A DNA stretch of 56,692 bases, from positions 1-56,692 of the forward strand of contig CAJTQA010000019.1 in the NCBI GenBank assembly GCA_910578455.1, in the 5' to 3' direction. Under the pieces are notes generated by a model. The model did no database searches and was not told where the DNA came from. It worked only from the letters and a program-made list of their open reading frames with translations. The DNA is from an uncultured Dorea sp. (lineage in GTDB: Bacteria > Bacillota > Clostridia > Lachnospirales > Lachnospiraceae). The position numbers were made by a program, and so were the translations under genes. Shown in pieces: positions 42,287-50,287 of this stretch. The stretch's first letter is position 1; each line of letters opens with the position of its first letter.

Positions 42287-43762
42287 TTATTTTGTAAGCA
42301 CTGTCCCTACTGCCGCTTTCCATCCAGCGTACTTTTCATCCCGGATCTCTTTTTCCATCTCCGGCTCATACTTCACTCTTTTCAGTTTCCCGAAGATGCT
42401 CTCATCCCACACGCCTAGCCTTAAGCCTGCCGCATATGCAGGCCCGATGCCGGAAAGCTCCTCGGAATCCGGAACCTGTACCGCCGCGTCGGCGATGTCG
42501 CTCTGAAACTGCATCAGATAGTCATTTCTCGTAGGGCCTCCGTCCACCCTGAGCTCTCCCACTTTGATGCCTGCATCCTCGCTCATGGCTTTTACGATAT
42601 CGGTAATCTGGTACGCGATGCACTCTACTCCGGCCCGGACGATCTCCGCCTTTCCCGTAGTCCTCGTCATCCCCACGATAGCCGCCGCAGCGTGGCTGTC
42701 CCAGTAGGGCACGCCCAATCCGGAAAAAGCCGGAATCAAGTACAGAGAATCTCTCTTAACCGCTGTCTTCGCAAGGGCTGTTGTCTCTGCGGGAGACTGT
42801 ATCAGCTTTAAGTCGTCCTTAAGCCATGTGATGACCGCCCCTGTATAATTCAAGTTCCCTTCCAGCACATAGTTTACCTTGCCGCCCATGCTCCATGCCA
42901 GCGACGTGACAACGCCGTGAGTGCTGAGCACCGGTTTCTCCCCGATATTCATCATAATGGAGGAGCCTGTGCCGTAAGTTGCTTTTGTCATGCCGCTTTC
43001 CAGGCACCCCTGCCCGAACAGAGAGCCGTGGGAATCTCCCAGCACGCCGTGAATCGGCGCCGGGGCTGGAAGAACTCCTTCAAAATCCGTCACCCCGAAC
43101 TCTGAGTCCGAATCGCACACCTGCGCCATATTATTGACGTCAATTCCGAACAGCCCGCAGATTTCCTCATCCCACTTAAGCTTAAAGATATTGAAAAGCT
43201 GGGTGCGGGAGGCATTGGAGTAATCGGTCTTATACGCCTTTCCCCCGGTAAGCTTGTAGACAAGCCAACTGTCAATGGTGCCGTGGCAGATTTCGCCTCT
43301 TTGCGCCTTCTCCTTTGCCCCCGTCTCATTTTCCAGAATCCACGCGATCTTGGACGCCGGGAAATAGGGCGACAGGTTCATGCCTGTCTTCTTCCGGATG
43401 TTCTCTGCCTGGCCTTTTCTTTCCACCCGCTCGCAGATAGACGCCGCCCGGGCGCACTGCCATACGATAGCGTTCCCTAAAGGCTCGCCGCTTACGCGGT
43501 CCCACGCCAGCGAAGTCTCCCTCTGGTTGCTGATCCCGATGCCCGCCACCTTCGACTTGTCAATGTCCTCCGTGAGCATCCGCACCACCTCGATCACATT
43601 TTCATAAATCTCGGCCGGATCGTGCGATACCCAGCCCTTTTCATTCACAATCTGCCGATGGGGCTTGTCTGTGCGTTTCATAAGGCTCCCGCTCTGGTCA
43701 AACAGAAGGGCTTTCGTGCCCTGGGTGCTCTGGTCTATACTTATAATATATCTCTCTGCCAT
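42287..43762 (-). CDS. glpK: FGGY-family kinase, glycerol kinase-like
   Basis: 491 residues. N-terminal ISIDQSTQGTKALLFDQSGS and GISNQRETSLAWDRVSGEPL are glycerol-kinase-type, with GTGSSIMMNIGEKPV and DGGPTRNDYLMQFQSDI at the C-terminal ATP site. The binding-site Arg/Glu/Asp set of GlpK is kept. Because it closes a sugar operon (isomerase, mutarotase, PfkB kinase) it may act on another polyol or ketose. Lies 20 bp after rbsK. Symbol is by similarity. Confidence 0.8.
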   Translation of the reverse strand: MAERYIISIDQSTQGTKALLFDQSGSLMKRTDKPHRQIVNEKGWVSHDPAEIYENVIEVVRMLTEDIDKSKVAGIGISNQRETSLAWDRVSGEPLGNAIVWQCARAASICERVERKGQAENIRKKTGMNLSPYFPASKIAWILENETGAKEKAQRGEICHGTIDSWLVYKLTGGKAYKTDYSNASRTQLFNIFKLKWDEEICGLFGIDVNNMAQVCDSDSEFGVTDFEGVLPAPAPIHGVLGDSHGSLFGQGCLESGMTKATYGTGSSIMMNIGEKPVLSTHGVVTSLAWSMGGKVNYVLEGNLNYTGAVITWLKDDLKLIQSPAETTALAKTAVKRDSLYLIPAFSGLGVPYWDSHAAAAIVGMTRTTGKAEIVRAGVECIAYQITDIVKAMSEDAGIKVGELRVDGGPTRNDYLMQFQSDIADAAVQVPDSEELSGIGPAYAAGLRLGVWDESIFGKLKRVKYEPEMEKEIRDEKYAGWKAAVGTVLTK

Positions 43763-43782
43763 CTCAAAAACTCTTTTTTCAG

Positions 43783-44667
43783 TTAAAGTTCTGCCTTAAG
43801 AACCTCTTCCCTGAGCGGAATAGACGCTGCGGCCCCTTCTCTCGACACCGCGATCGCCGACGCCTTTGCCGCCAGAGAAAGCCCCTCCGAAACCGGCATG
43901 CCGTCAATGACGGACGAGATAAAATAGCCCGTAAAGGTATCTCCCGCCGCCGTCGTGTCCACCGCCTTCACCTTGTAGATTCCCTGGCGGTACTGCTCAT
44001 CCTTGTACTGGTACACAGAGCCGTCGCCTCCCAGTGTCAGGACTACCTTCGCCTCCGGGTAAAGCTCCTTTAATTTTTCTAAGATCTTATCCGTCTCCTT
44101 CTCCCCCGTCACCTGGCCGCCTTCAATCTCATTTAAGAGAAACATAGAAATCTTCCCGAAGTCGCAGGCCTCAAGCGCGCTGTCAAACGGAGACGGGTTC
44201 AGAATGATCATCATCCCCCGCTCATACGCCTTGTCGATGATATAGTCCAGCAGGTTCACCTCATTCTGTAACAGAAGGATATCCCCCTTCTCAAAATTCC
44301 CCAGCACCTCGTTTACAAATTCCTTTGTGATGCTCCTGTTGGCGCCTCCGTACAGAAGGATGCAGTTCTGTCCGTTTTTGTCTACCTGGATAATGGTGTG
44401 CCCGCACTTTTCCGAGACTGTCCGGATAAAGTCCGCATTCACGCCGCCCTCCCGGCAGGCCTCAAGGAGAACGCCGCCCTCCTCGCCGATCATCCCGGCA
44501 TGGTAGACATTCACTCCCGCCTTTGCAAGAGCGATAGACTGATTCAGCCCCTTGCCCCCGCAGAACACATTCATTCCCCCGGAGCAAAGCGTCTCCCCCG
44601 GCATCACCATATGGTCGACCGAATACACATAATCCAGATTCAATGACCCAAAATTCAATACTTTCAT
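43783..44667 (-). CDS. rbsK: Ribokinase-like PfkB kinase
   Basis: About 294 residues. MKVLNFGSLNLDYVYSVDHM, GGKGLNQSIALAKAGVNVYH and the active-site DTTAAGDTFTGYFISSV are ribokinase signatures. ATG 44667 has AGGAGG upstream; an earlier ATG adds an unrelated leader overlapping rbsD. It phosphorylates ribose or a related pentose/hexose. Intact, though the transporter genes upstream are broken. Confidence 0.88.
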   Translation of the reverse strand: MKVLNFGSLNLDYVYSVDHMVMPGETLCSGGMNVFCGGKGLNQSIALAKAGVNVYHAGMIGEEGGVLLEACREGGVNADFIRTVSEKCGHTIIQVDKNGQNCILLYGGANRSITKEFVNEVLGNFEKGDILLLQNEVNLLDYIIDKAYERGMMIILNPSPFDSALEACDFGKISMFLLNEIEGGQVTGEKETDKILEKLKELYPEAKVVLTLGGDGSVYQYKDEQYRQGIYKVKAVDTTAAGDTFTGYFISSVIDGMPVSEGLSLAAKASAIAVSREGAAASIPLREEVLKAEL

Positions 44668-44695
44668 TACAATACCTCCTGCCAAATTCACTCGC

Positions 44696-45091
44696 CTAAA
44701 AAGCAACTCCCGCCCGCAGCACAATGTTCGGATAAGGCGTAAACTCCCCCGTCCGTATCACAAACTTAAGCCCCACAGACTCCTCCTTAAGCTGTTCGTG
44801 AGAGATCATCTCCGATTCCGCCCCTTCAAGCTTTTCCTCAATGTAAGAAAGCAGCTCCGGATTATTCTCCACAATTTCCTCAGCTAAAGTATAGCCTTCC
44901 ACCTGCACCTCGTCAAGGACCGCATCCATCACCTGCCGAAAAGTCGGAACCCCGCCGCAAAGCGCCAGGTCAACAATCTCCACCCCCTTAGGCACCGGCA
45001 TCCCCCCGTCCGCAACCATAAACAGATCCTTATGCCCAAGCCCCGCAAGTAACCCTGCCAGCTGAGCATTAATAATCCCTCTCTTCTTCAT
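44696..45091 (-). CDS. rbsD: RbsD/FucU-family sugar mutarotase
   Basis: About 131 residues (RbsD length). MKKRGIINAQLAGLLAGLGH has the conserved catalytic His region, DLFMVADGGMPVPKGVEIVD the substrate Asp, and EFTPYPNIVLRAGVAF the C-terminal RbsD signature. It converts pyranose forms for the neighbouring kinase. ATG 45091 with AAAGGATG upstream is preferred over 45139. Confidence 0.9.
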   Translation of the reverse strand: MKKRGIINAQLAGLLAGLGHKDLFMVADGGMPVPKGVEIVDLALCGGVPTFRQVMDAVLDEVQVEGYTLAEEIVENNPELLSYIEEKLEGAESEMISHEQLKEESVGLKFVIRTGEFTPYPNIVLRAGVAF

Positions 45092-45175
45092 CCAAAACAC
45101 ATCCTTTCCAAAATCTAACAACCTGTAAACAACTCCCACAACAAACGCAACCCGCTAAAATCCACAACCTATGGC

Positions 45176-45318
45176 GCAGCCCGGCTGGATTTATGTTCCT
45201 AAAGGAAACCCGTAAAAAACGTCAGCACTTGGCGAGGTTTTTTCGAGCCTAGTGTCTGCTACGTTTTTTCCCGAGCGAAAGCGTGGTTTCTGTAGGAATA
45301 TAAATCCGGCCGGGCTGC
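45176..45318. repeat. 143-bp imperfect inverted-repeat element
   Basis: The ends GCAGCCCGGCtGGATTTATg (45176 on) and the reverse complement of the right end match at nearly every position for about 35 bases, and the inner parts (AAAAAACGT with AGCACT-like tracts) also pair. The whole can fold as one long stem with a small loop near 45245. No reading frame. Sits between rbsD and the broken permease gene. A small palindromic repeat of MITE or REP type is the best description. Confidence 0.7.
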
Positions 45319-45330
45319 TCATCCACCCCT

Positions 45331-46382
45331 CTATTTGTTCTCGTTATGCGCCTGCAATGCCATCTTCGCCTGCAGATTCCTCTGTACCTGGTCGATAATT
45401 ACCGCAATGATAATTACGAGCCCTCTGATAATCTTCTGCCAGAACTCCGTAACGCCGCACATGGTCATACCATCGTTGATCACGCCGATTACAAACGCAC
45501 CGACGATGGTTCCGCCAATCGTGCCGACACCGCCTGCCATGGAAGTTCCGCCAAGTACGACGCCGCGATGGCGTTCATCTCCCAGGACTCGCCGGTCTTT
45601 GGCGTTGCGGATACAAGCTGCGAAGTCGCGATGATCCCCACAACCGCAGAGCAGAATCCGGAGAATGCGTACACCCAGATCTTCACCCGGTCAACCTTGA
45701 TGCCGGAAAGCTTGGACGCTTTCTCATTGCCGCCGATGGAAAGCACGTGCCAGCCAAAAGGTGTCTTCTTAAGCACAAGCCCTGCCGCTACCGCGATGAG
45801 AGCAAGGATAAGAACGCCGCAGGGAATCGCCGTACCCGCAAGATTGCGCCCGAACACCTCAAAGCCTGTATTTCCAAGCCCTTCACTTCCGGCAAGCTCA
45901 GAAAACGTCGCGCCGTTCGAGCGGATATTGGCAAATCCACGCCAGATGTACATCGTACCTAAAGTGGCGATAAACGGAGCCACATTGAATTTCGTAATGA
46001 CAAGGCCGTTGATCATGCCCATCAGCGCCCCCAGAAGAACCGTGATCAGCACGATCATCGGAACACTGAAGTAAAGGGTCACGCCGAACATCTTAAGGGT
46101 TAAGCCCTCCTGGATCAGCCCGCCTGCGATCATGCCCGCAAGTCCTGCCACCGAGCCGACAGACAGGTCGATGCCGCCCGTGATAATTACATAAGTCATG
46201 CCGATTGCAAGAATCCCGTAAAGAGCCACATGCTTTGCAACCGTCAAAAGCGCCCCGGCGCTCATAAAGTTATCTGCCGTGATACTGAAGAAAATAAGCA
46301 GAATGATCAATACAATAAACGTACGACCTTTTAATATGGTCATCGCCAATTTATTATTTCCAGAATTTTGTTTCGCTGCCAT
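45331..46382 (-). pseudogene. RbsC-like sugar permease, frameshifted
   Basis: The N-terminal 280 residues read well (VIITGGIDLSVGSVAGLAG, SIGGNEKASKLSGIKVDRV, GESWEMNAIAA). The frame is then lost and SYLAELPWQAVSARLAEPSS follows instead of the expected VVLGG. The missing end, MAGGVGTIGGTIVGAFVIGV to QAHNENK, is present in the next frame (45331-45540). One base is missing at about 45561-45562, after GCGGC in the minus strand. An intact sequence would be about 350 residues. Real decay or an assembly error in a single base; the neighbouring lesions favour decay. Confidence 0.88.
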
Positions 46383-46454
46383 AATTTAACTCACCTTTCT
46401 TTGTTTTTGCACTGTTCTCTGTGCATATAGGTATACCCGCAGGGTATTTTATTC

Positions 46455-47994
46455 TTAATGATGGCCCTTGTAAGATGCCAGTACCAGTGTATCCTGCTCA
46501 ATCTCGTCACCGTAAAACTCACCGGTCTTAATCCCGTTTGACAGAACGATAATGCGGTCCGAGATCGCCACAATCTCCTGCAGCTCAGAAGAGATGACGA
46601 TGATAGAAAGCCCTTCCTCCGCATATTTGTTTATGATCTCGAAGACTTCTGTCTTCGCGCCGATATCAATACCGCGGCTCGGCTCGTCCATAAGCAGGAT
46701 CTTAGGGGTCGTCAGAATGCCTTTTCCGATAACCACCTTCTGCTGGTTGCCGCCTGACAAGGAAAGAATCGGCAGTTTCTTATCCGCTACTTTAATATGT
46801 ATGTCCTTGATCTGGCCGTCTACCTTTTCACCCTCCACTTTCGCGTCGAGGAACGGCCCCCTTCTTATATCTGGTCAGCGCCGACAGAGAGCAGTTCTTC
46901 TCGATATCCAAAGTCTGCACAAGGCCCTGTGCCTGCCGGTCCTCCGGAATCAGGGCGAATCCATTGTCAATCTGCTGCTTGATGGACTTGATGTTAAGCT
47001 CTTTTCCCTCCATCAGAACCTTCCCCGTATGCTCCGGGTGCAGCCCCATAAGGCACTCGAACACCTCACTTCTCCCCGCCCCCATCAGGCCGTAGATTCC
47101 AAGCACTTCTCCCTTTTTCAGCTCAAAGCTCAGATGGTCTACAAGATAGCCGCCGCCTGCTTTCGGAAGGCAGAGGTCTTTTACTTCCAGTACGTTTTCC
47201 ACCTTTGACCAGTCAACCTCACGGTCTCTCGTCGGGTAGGACTTGGCCCCGCCTGTCATCTGATGGACGATCCAGGAGACGTCGATATCCTTTACGTCGG
47301 AGTCCGCAACGTACTTGCCGTCACGCAGGATTGTCACATGGTCGCCGATCTCCATAATCTCCTCCAGCCTGTGGGAGATATATACGATGGAGATTCCCGC
47401 CGCCGTAAGCTCCCGCATGATCTTAAAGAGAACCTTTACCTCCTGCTGGCTTAAGGAAGACGTAGGCTCATCCATGATGAGGACCTTCAGGTCATCCTCC
47501 ACAAGATTTCTCGCAATCTCGATCATCTGCTGCTGCCCTACACGCAGCTCCCCTACATTCTGGTTTAAGTCAAGGGGATGCTCAAGCCGTTCAAGTACCG
47601 CCCTGGCTCCTTCCATGTGCTGTTTATTGTCAAGGGCAATCTTCCCCTTGGTCTTTTCCTTGTTCATGTAAATGTTCTGGTACACGTTGAGGTTCGGGAA
47701 CAGGCTCAGCTCCTGATGGATGATTCCGATGCCGTGTTTTCTCGCCTCGGTGGTGTCCTTAAAGTACACTTCCTCTTCCCCGATGTACATCTTGCCCTCA
47801 TTCGGCTGCTCGATTCCGGCAATCATCTTCATCAGGGTAGATTTCCCCGCGCCGTTCTCCCCGATCAGTACGTTTACCTTGCCCTTAAGCAAGTCAAAGG
47901 ATACTTCATCGAGCGCTTTCGTACCGGGATAAATCTTACTTATCTTTTCTGCATGGAGAAATACGTCCTCCCTGCACTTATATCCTTCACCCAT
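46455..47994 (-). pseudogene. RbsA-like ABC ATPase, frameshifted
   Basis: The first 380 residues carry Walker A IGENGAGKST, signature VGQQQMIEIARNL and a second-domain GLMGAGRSEVFE. At the GGGGG run (46857-46861) an extra G shifts the frame (expected YKKGPFLDAKVEGEKVD). The C-terminal part with LSGGNQQKVVIGKG and LLMDEPSRGIDIGAKTE lies in frame at 46455-46838. The complete protein would have about 510 residues. Loss of the second nucleotide-binding half would abolish transport. Confidence 0.88.
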
Positions 47995-48027
47995 AGTCTG
48001 TTATCTCCTTTTTAATCTCACAAATCC

Positions 48028-48258
48028 CTACTTCGCCTCCAGAACAACCGGTGTGACGAGCACGTCCGTACTTCCCGATGACACGGTAAATGCCCCGACA
48101 AAGGAAATCGTCTTTCCCTTAAGGGATGCTGGGTCGGCAGGCCCTACCACGTCGTCTGCCACTACCTTGTTGATGCTCTGGGACACGGCCACCCACTCTT
48201 CCTGGTTCTTATAATCGCCGAACTTGATAAAGCTTAAGCAGTCACGGATGGATGAGAC
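48028..48258 (-). pseudogene. C-terminal remnant of a DUF2291 lipoprotein
   Basis: About 75 residues, in a frame without a start: SIRDCLSFIKFGDYKNQEEW, then VVGPADPASLKGKTISFVGA and FTVSSGSTDVLVTPVVLEAK before TAG. This matches the end of DUF2291, a predicted lipoprotein that in CUT2 sugar operons lies between the binding protein and the ATPase, exactly the position here. The first two thirds of the gene, and the binding-protein gene that normally precedes it, are missing. Recognition is from memory of the family. Confidence 0.75.
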
Positions 48259-48473
48259 CTTCTAAGCACCTTTCCTGTGGCGAACAGTCCGCACTGCGTA
48301 TCTCTGAGCCTTGTTCCGTCTGCCTCCGGCCTCTCGTCAAGAGGACCCCACAAAAGCACCGGAATGCCAAGCTCCTTAAGCCTGTCTGCCGTCAGTCCTC
48401 TGTACTTGATTGCGTCCGGCGCGCTGAAGATACTTCTTCTTGTCGGCGCATATCCCAGTTTGATAGTTGCCAT
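48234..48473 (-). pseudogene. N-terminal remnant of a fucose/arabinose isomerase-like gene
   Basis: Starts MATIKLGYAPTRRSIFSAPD with AAGGAGG upstream, as in COG2407 sugar isomerases. After KELGI it jumps to PVLLWGPLDERPEADGTRLR and DTQCGLFATGKVLRR, a block that normally lies about 50 to 60 residues further on. That is an in-frame deletion, plausibly between short repeats coding for LGI. After residue 76 the sequence stops being isomerase and continues as the DUF2291 remnant in another frame. About 400 residues of the enzyme are gone. Confidence 0.8.
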
Positions 48474-48499
48474 TCTTTCTTCCTCCTTTTTTGTCTCAG

Positions 48500-48650
48500 A
48501 CGGCGCACCACTATGGTACGCTTATCTACGCCCCAAGGGTGTTCCCTGGCTCATGTCCCCGAGGGACCGCGGACGTTTGTCCGGCCAGGTATATCCAGCA
48601 CGCCGCCTATGTCGGCTATCATTTCCCGGCATCCGGCAGGCGGCATGCAT
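48500..48650 (-). other. Structured leader between the LacI gene and the isomerase remnant
   Basis: The 184-bp gap has arms CCTGGC (48545-48550) and GCCAGG (48584-48589) that enclose two further perfect hairpins, GTCCC/GGGAC (48555-48567) and GGAC/GTCC (48571-48582), a three-way junction. A fourth hairpin GCCGCCT/AGGCGGC spans 48602-48644. No T-run follows on the minus strand. It may be an RNA regulatory leader or simply a terminator-like end of the regulator gene. No known riboswitch class recognised. Confidence 0.4.
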
Positions 48651-48657
48651 AGACCTC

Positions 48658-49665
48658 TCATGCATCCAGATTCTTCACGCTGCCCCGCTCGACAAACTTT
48701 GTGCTGATCTGAATCTTCATCTTCTCGTGCCGACCGGGATACTGAACATGGTCCAGGACCCTCCTCACCGCCACTTTGCCAAGTTCCTGCTTATATACAT
48801 GGATAGTGGTAAGCTCGGGCGTCGACACCGCGCCGAAGGGAATGTCGTCAAACCCTACGACAGAGACATCTTCCGGAATCCGGATTCCCTTTTCCTGCAA
48901 AGCCCGCATGGCTCCCAGCGCGATAATGTCATTGTCCGCGAAATATGCCGTCGGAAGTTTCGGATTCCCTTCCAGAAACTTTTTCATATCCTCATAGGCG
49001 GTATCAAGCTGCGTGCCTATGGTCACCTGGTACTCTTCCCGTACAGGAATCCCGTACTTTTCAAGCACCCGCCCGTACCCGTACTCTCTGTACTGAAACG
49101 CCTTTATCCTGTAGCTGCCCCGAAGGTAGCCTATCTCTTTGTGCCCCATCCCGATCAGATACTCCATGGCATGGCACACCGAATCTGTATTGTTGATCAA
49201 AACCCCGTCAAATCTCATGTCCTCAGACCATCCGTCAAGGAGCACCATATGCCCTTTGTAATCCCTGAACGGGATAAAGTCCTCGTCAAGCATCTCCGCC
49301 CCCAGAAGGATCATCAGGGAGCCTGTATCTTCCAAAACCTCCGAAAGCCTCTCTTCAAAGCTCTCGTCCTCGCAGTCCAGCCGGCTGAAGATTGTCTCGT
49401 ACCCCAGATCTTTCGCCTGCTTTTCCACCCCCTCGATCATCGCCGGGAAAAACTGGTTGTTGTCAATAATCTTTCCGTTCTTCCTGTAGGTGACGAACTT
49501 AATCTTCGTAATCACTTTCTCCGGGTGGTATCCAAGCTCCTCTGCCGCCCGGAAGATTTTTTCCGACGTTCCACTGTTGACGCCTTTTTTACGGTTCAAA
49601 GCGTTGGATACAGTCGCCGGAGAAAAACCTGTCGCCTGGCTAATCTTCTTAATACTGACTCTCAC
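48658..49665 (-). CDS. LacI-family regulator of the decayed sugar operon
   Basis: 335 residues. Helix-turn-helix MRVSIKKISQATGFSPATVS with NALNRKKGVNSGTSEKIFRA hinge, then an effector domain (VVGFDDIPFGAVSTPELTTI, AYFADNDIIALGAMRALQEK). Intact. It is first of the operon, and TA-rich palindromes ATAAACGTTTAT lie just upstream of its start. Its target genes downstream are broken, so it may be an orphan repressor or act elsewhere. Confidence 0.92.
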   Translation of the reverse strand: MRVSIKKISQATGFSPATVSNALNRKKGVNSGTSEKIFRAAEELGYHPEKVITKIKFVTYRKNGKIIDNNQFFPAMIEGVEKQAKDLGYETIFSRLDCEDESFEERLSEVLEDTGSLMILLGAEMLDEDFIPFRDYKGHMVLLDGWSEDMRFDGVLINNTDSVCHAMEYLIGMGHKEIGYLRGSYRIKAFQYREYGYGRVLEKYGIPVREEYQVTIGTQLDTAYEDMKKFLEGNPKLPTAYFADNDIIALGAMRALQEKGIRIPEDVSVVGFDDIPFGAVSTPELTTIHVYKQELGKVAVRRVLDHVQYPGRHEKMKIQISTKFVERGSVKNLDA

Positions 49666-49710
49666 TTTTTCACCGCCTTTTGTTTTTGTCTTTCCTTTAT
49701 GCCTTACATT

Positions 49711-49905
49711 ATAAACGTTTATGTAAATATTTCAATAGTTTTTATTCGAATTATTTGTTTATGTTTATATTTTGTTTAATATTCCTAGTTTCTGCATTTT
49801 ATTTTTGTCTAATAATTACAATTCATTTATCATGAATTTACAAATTATTCATATTATTCTTTTGTTTTGATAAATGTTTATATGAAAATTCACATAAACA
49901 TTTAT
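49711..49905. promoter_or_regulatory. LacI-type operators of the second sugar operon
   Basis: Perfect palindrome ATAAACGTTTAT (49711-49722), and a pair of related sites ATAAATGTTTAT (49870-49881) and ATAAACATTTAT (49894-49905) arranged as an inverted repeat around a 12-bp spacer. The 148-bp distance between the first site and the pair would suit DNA looping by a tetrameric regulator. The rest of the stretch 49723-49869 is AT-rich without a gene. Confidence 0.65.
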
Positions 49906-49970
49906 ATAAAACATTGCCATATTATAATCATAACGATGCAGTGACCTATGCCAAAAGCAAAATATTTTAG

Positions 49971-50162
49971 CACTCAACTGTTGTTATTATGGCGTGGATT
50001 TTATCTAATTTCATAAAGTGTCGTAAGCGCCTATTTACAGGCGTTATACGGATTTTACGATTTTATCTCGTTTTATTATTATTTGTCTTTTTCAAAAAAT
50101 TTGGTGTCAAAATTGGTGTCAGAGAATGGTATTTGGAGAAATCTGCTATTCTTTTCAGATAG
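49971..50162 (+). other. AT-rich spacer, possible end of the integrative element
   Basis: The stretch from about 49906 to 50190 carries no credible gene. It contains a direct repeat TTGGTGTCA (50101-50109 and 50115-50123). A short open frame (64 codons, no start) spans 49971-50162 and is low-complexity. Composition turns AT-rich here and mobile-element genes follow, so the element boundary probably falls in this region; the exact att core cannot be found without the other end. Confidence 0.35.
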
Positions 50163-50195
50163 TGCTTTAATAAAAAATATCATAACGAATGGATT

Positions 50196-50258
50196 GGAAC
50201 GCAGAGTCAGCGTTCCTTTTCTATTTTCAGACGTTCAGAAATGAGCGTCTATTTTTTT
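50196..50258 (+). terminator. Tandem hairpins before the surface-protein gene
   Basis: First hairpin GGAACGC/GCGTTCC (50196-50216) followed by TTTT. Second hairpin AGACGTTCA/TGAGCGTCT (50229-50250) around GAAA, followed by ATTTTTTT. Both stand between the upstream region and the ribosome site (AAAGGAG at 50269-50275), so they could end upstream transcription or act as attenuators for the adhesin. Confidence 0.7.
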
Positions 50259-50287
50259 ACCTAAAACGAAAGGAGAATCATAACATT

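Noticed and set aside
48277..49779. 500-codon plus-strand open frame opposite the second LacI gene
   Set aside because: Antisense shadow of a clear LacI gene; low-complexity composition and no ribosome site.
49971..50162. Possible integrase C-terminus (ending GVKIGVREW)
   Set aside because: No start, no catalytic Tyr or Arg motif and hydrophobic low-complexity translation; kept only as an element-boundary note.
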